Of a stretch of DNA of 5,258 nt, positions 5,219 through 5,258 are shown piece after piece (positions within the stretch are counted from its first letter, which is position 1; the number at the start of each line of letters is the position of its first letter). The stretch is from Gemmatimonadota bacterium (GTDB lineage: Bacteria; Gemmatimonadota; Gemmatimonadetes; Longimicrobiales; UBA6960), in the NCBI GenBank assembly GCA_019347995.1, contig JAHWKH010000190.1:1-5258 (forward strand), read 5' to 3'. The position numbers and the translations under genes were made by a program. A model generated the notes under the pieces. It ran no database searches, was not told where the DNA came from, and was given only the letters and a program-made list of their open reading frames with translations.

Positions 5219-5258
5219 GGTGCGCCTCCGTCTTCCGCATGGGTGCGGGAGATCGGAA
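5211..5258 (-). CDS. actC: Probable C-terminal end of Alternative Complex III subunit ActC
   Basis: A minus-strand frame enters from the right edge and reads FRSPAPMRKTEAHHG before a TGA at 5213-5211, giving 15 codons. The stop overlaps the actD start by 8 bases (ATGGCTGA), the same arrangement as at the actD-actE junction. ActC, an NrfD-like membrane subunit that binds quinol, is the normal neighbour upstream of actD, and a polar His-rich tail would suit it. The assignment is by position only, since the tail is not a conserved part of ActC. The other two minus frames are also open here, so the frame is not certain. Confidence 0.5.
   Translation of the reverse strand, partial: FRSPAPMRKTEAHHG
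5225..5229 (-). promoter_or_regulatory. Ribosome binding site of actD
   Basis: GGAGG on the minus strand lies 6 bases before the ATG of actD, inside the last codons of the upstream frame. It fixes the start of actD. Confidence 0.7.

Overview
This window joins two unlike regions. All the genes I can support lie on the minus strand, so the biological reading direction is from right to left. The right half (about 2431-5258) is the 3' part of an Alternative Complex III operon: the last codons of a probable actC, then actD, actE and actF, followed by a strong hairpin terminator. Alternative Complex III is a membrane quinol oxidase that feeds electrons to cytochrome c or a terminal oxidase. The genes are tightly packed, with two 8-base overlaps and one 3-base gap, strong GGAGG ribosome sites and very high GC.

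The left half (about 1-2342) is accessory in character. From right to left it holds a 390-residue tyrosine recombinase with all catalytic residues present, a DinB-fold DUF1572 protein, and the start of a small unrecognised helical protein that runs off the left edge. Non-coding gaps of 142 and 377 bases separate these genes. Their GC is visibly lower and ribosome sites are weak or absent for two of the three.

The most interesting signal is in those gaps. The hexamer CGTTAT occurs, by eye, exactly three times in the window. All three copies are on the minus strand, in non-coding DNA, and each lies upstream of one of the three accessory genes (2, 34 and 89 bases before the chosen starts). Two copies sit at the end of a related sequence of about 33 bases that folds into an imperfect hairpin. 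In both hairpins the unpaired bases fall on the arm far from CGTTAT. The third copy abuts a 6-bp palindrome. This resembles an integron cassette array (attC hairpins ending in a GTTA core, one recombinase, promoterless cargo), yet the recombinase lacks the extra domain that defines integron integrases and carries an unusual N-terminal domain instead. I propose a candidate integron-like cassette system run by a Xer-type recombinase. This rests on hand alignment of few copies and is a hypothesis.

The organism is probably a high-GC bacterium that uses Alternative Complex III. Gemmatimonadota is my best guess from the style of the Act proteins and the Ala/Gly/Thr/Asp-rich tail of ActE, but the window does not prove it.
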